A program made the translations under genes and the position numbers. A DNA stretch of 64,000 bases from Tessaracoccus sp. MC1679 (GTDB lineage: Bacteria; Actinomycetota; Actinomycetes; Propionibacteriales; Propionibacteriaceae): NCBI RefSeq assembly GCF_014164775.1, contig NZ_JACJGB010000003.1, positions 62,001-126,000 of the forward strand. Reading direction: 5' to 3'. Shown here in pieces: positions 62,507-64,000 of the stretch (positions are counted from its first letter, which is position 1; the number at the start of each line of letters is the position of its first letter). The notes under the pieces are model-generated. The model was not told the origin of the DNA, did no database searches, and worked only from the letters and a program-made list of their open reading frames with translations.

Positions 62507-63409
62507 ATGGATCTGTACGCAGTGGACAAGTCAGCTCGAGAGCTCGCAGGGGAGAAGGGCGGGTTCCCCGCCCAGGAGCAGCAACCCCCGGGCCTGACCC
62601 CACCGATGGACCCGTACCCCGATCACGGCGAGGAGTCGTGGGTGGGCCGCGACCGCCTTGCCGGCCTCAAGGCGCTCATCACCGGAGGAGACTCGGGCAT
62701 CGGGCGTGCCGTGGCCATCGCCTACGCCCGTGAAGGCGCCGACGTCGCCATCAATTACCTCGCCGAGGAGCAGTCCGATGCCGACGAGACCCGGACGTGG
62801 GTGGAGAAGGCGGGCCGGACCTGCGTGCTGCTGCCTGGGGACCTGACCGACGAGGCTGTCTCCCGCGGAATCGTCGACGACGCGGCCTCCGCGCTCGGCG
62901 GCCTGGACATCGTCGTCAACAACGCAGGCTTCCAGTGGGCCCGCCGCGGGAACGGGCTGGCCGATGTGACCACCGACGAGATGGACCGCGTGTTCAGGAC
63001 CAACCTGTATGCCCTGTTCTGGGTGACCCAACAGGCACTCGAGTACCTGGGCAGGGGGTCCAGCATCATCAATGTGAGCTCCATCCAGGCCTACGATCCG
63101 TCGGAACCGCTGATCGACTACGCGGCCACGAAGGCTGCGATCAACAACTTCAGCGTCAACCTGGCCGCCGACCTCGGCGCGAAGGGCATCCGGGTCAACG
63201 CGGTGGCGCCCGGGCCCATCTGGACTCCGCTGCAGCCGGCCACGAAGCCGGGGGAGGGCATGCCCACGTTTGGCGGAAACACCCCGCTGGGCCGCGCGGG
63301 CCAGCCGTCGGAACTCGCCGGCGCCTTCGTGTTCCTCGCCAGCCCGGCCGAGGCGTCCTACGTCAGCGGCACCGTGATCGGGGTCACCGGCGGGCGTCCG
63401 GTCTTCTGA
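62507..63409 (+). CDS. SDR family oxidoreductase, general stress protein 39-like
   Basis: A 300-residue short-chain dehydrogenase with the N-terminal extension of the YhxC/GSP39 group (FPAQEQQPPGLTPPMDPYPD, then DHGEESWVG). NAD(P) loop ITGGDSGIGRAVAIAYAREG, structural NNAGFQW, catalytic Ser in NVSSIQAYDP and YxxxK in DYAATKAAI, and C-terminal GTVIGVTGGRPVF. Members are often induced by general stress; the natural substrate is unknown. The start ATG at 62507 has GGGAGG at 6 bases; the ATG at 62501 lies too close. Confidence 0.92.
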   Translation: MDLYAVDKSARELAGEKGGFPAQEQQPPGLTPPMDPYPDHGEESWVGRDRLAGLKALITGGDSGIGRAVAIAYAREGADVAINYLAEEQSDADETRTWVEKAGRTCVLLPGDLTDEAVSRGIVDDAASALGGLDIVVNNAGFQWARRGNGLADVTTDEMDRVFRTNLYALFWVTQQALEYLGRGSSIINVSSIQAYDPSEPLIDYAATKAAINNFSVNLAADLGAKGIRVNAVAPGPIWTPLQPATKPGEGMPTFGGNTPLGRAGQPSELAGAFVFLASPAEASYVSGTVIGVTGGRPVF

Positions 63410-63414
63410 CCGCA

Positions 63415-63990
63415 TCAAGCCCCGCCCGGTGGGTGGGGGTACCGAACACCGCTTCCCCAGCCGATCTCCCAGCCTGCTGAGTCGTCGAAGTAGTCAGCGG
63501 AGGCGAGGGGCAGCCGTCCGGCCTCCTCAACGCGGCTCAGCAGCCCGGCGAACCACTCGACGTAGGCGGGATCGTCGTGCGTGGCGCTGAGCCCCGGCCA
63601 CTGGCCGAGGATGAGCTCGGCCACCTCCTCGGGGCCGGCGGCGAGGGTGACCTCCCCGCCGGCGAATCCCGTCAGGTCGCCGGTGGTGTAGCGGAGCACC
63701 TCGCGTGGCGGGCGATCCGCACCGGGATCCGTCGCGGTGAGGGTGGCCCGCCAATGCATGCCCGAGGGGCTGATGCTCGGCCAGACCCGGATGCGGTGGT
63801 AGCCGCGCTCGTGCAGCGCGCGCACCCCCCGGAGGATGCGCAGCGGCGTCCCCGCCGCGAGCGCCTGCCGGACCTCCTCCAGCGTGCTCTGGGCGGGCGT
63901 CACGATCCTCACCTCGTCGACCCGGGTCGACGCCGACGCGATGCTCTCGACGGCCGCGGCCACGGCGTCGCTCAGCGGCCAGCCGTACAC
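63415..63990 (-). CDS. Hypothetical protein, possibly truncated at the window edge
   Basis: At least 191 residues. The frame stays open to the right end of the window, so the GTG at 63990 may not be the true start. I recognise no family. Visible features: RILRGVRALHERGYHRIRVWPS and PSGMHWRATLTATDP in the N-terminal half, AELILGQWPGLSATHDDPAY and EWFAGLLSRVEEAGR in the C-terminal half, suggesting a folded cytosolic protein without signal or membrane segments. It converges with the SDR gene (5-base gap). Confidence 0.6.
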   Translation of the reverse strand: MYGWPLSDAVAAAVESIASASTRVDEVRIVTPAQSTLEEVRQALAAGTPLRILRGVRALHERGYHRIRVWPSISPSGMHWRATLTATDPGADRPPREVLRYTTGDLTGFAGGEVTLAAGPEEVAELILGQWPGLSATHDDPAYVEWFAGLLSRVEEAGRLPLASADYFDDSAGWEIGWGSGVRYPHPPGGA

Positions 63991-64000
63991 GCCGGCGCTG

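Overview
The window is about 64 kb of chromosomal DNA from a high-GC actinobacterium. WhiB, DivIVA-like coiled-coil proteins, two LytR-CpsA-Psr (LCP) proteins, an acyl-CoA carboxylase with an epsilon subunit and mycothiol-type arsenate reductases all point there. The domain make-up and gene order suggest a propionibacterium-like genus such as Tessaracoccus; that genus-level guess is inference. No prophage, CRISPR array or rRNA operon was seen. Two tRNA genes are present: Leu(UAG) and Lys(CUU).

Layout. 0.2-9.6 kb: housekeeping genes (DinB-like protein, RNase HI, FMN reductase, metG, a DUF2207 membrane protein, a phosphohexomutase, a quinone-reductase-type flavoprotein). 9.6-16.3 kb, minus strand: the acyl-CoA carboxylase locus, with alpha at one end, epsilon and beta at the other, and MscS, lipoprotein and Maf genes between. 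16.3-21.1 kb: a membrane LuxR-type regulator, birA (the ligase that would biotinylate the carboxylase), a PH-domain protein and purK-purE. 21.1-38.8 kb: a cell-envelope block with two LCP proteins, a GT2 glycosyltransferase, two long coiled-coil proteins, GDP-mannose supply (manC, manB, a sugar-isomerase-like SIS protein), WhiB, a 983-residue membrane glycosyltransferase with a DUF5719 partner, then aroQ and ahcY. 38.8-43.5 kb: DUF3039, MFS transporter, RDD protein and malQ. 43.5-51.4 kb: pncB diverging from a tightly coupled run clpS-DUF2017-murI-rph-rdgB-thyA-DUF1707-dfrA-dinB. 51.4-64 kb: the more variable end, with a DUF222/HNH gene inside a long inverted-repeat element, a trypsin-like protease without a signal peptide, stress and redox genes, and an arsenate-response pair headed by an ArsR-arsenate reductase fusion.

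Regulation visible in the DNA. About 27 genes lack a Shine-Dalgarno sequence and instead carry a -10-like hexamer (mostly TANNNT) 5-7 bases before the start codon, the arrangement expected of leaderless mRNAs. This guided start choice. In pncB/clpS the two opposed -10 hexamers overlap within a 23-bp gap. Within operons, starts commonly overlap the previous stop (ATGA or GTGA).

Most unusual items: a 166-bp element with 20-bp perfect terminal inverted repeats (39035-39200) that supplies part of a neighbouring -10 hexamer; the 2.8-kb DUF222/HNH element with ~350-bp inverted arms; the ArsR-helical-arsenate reductase triple fusion; a predicted leaderless 28-residue ORF coupled to the phosphohexomutase; and several enzymes lacking a signature residue (flavoprotein, peroxiredoxin, zincin-like protein).
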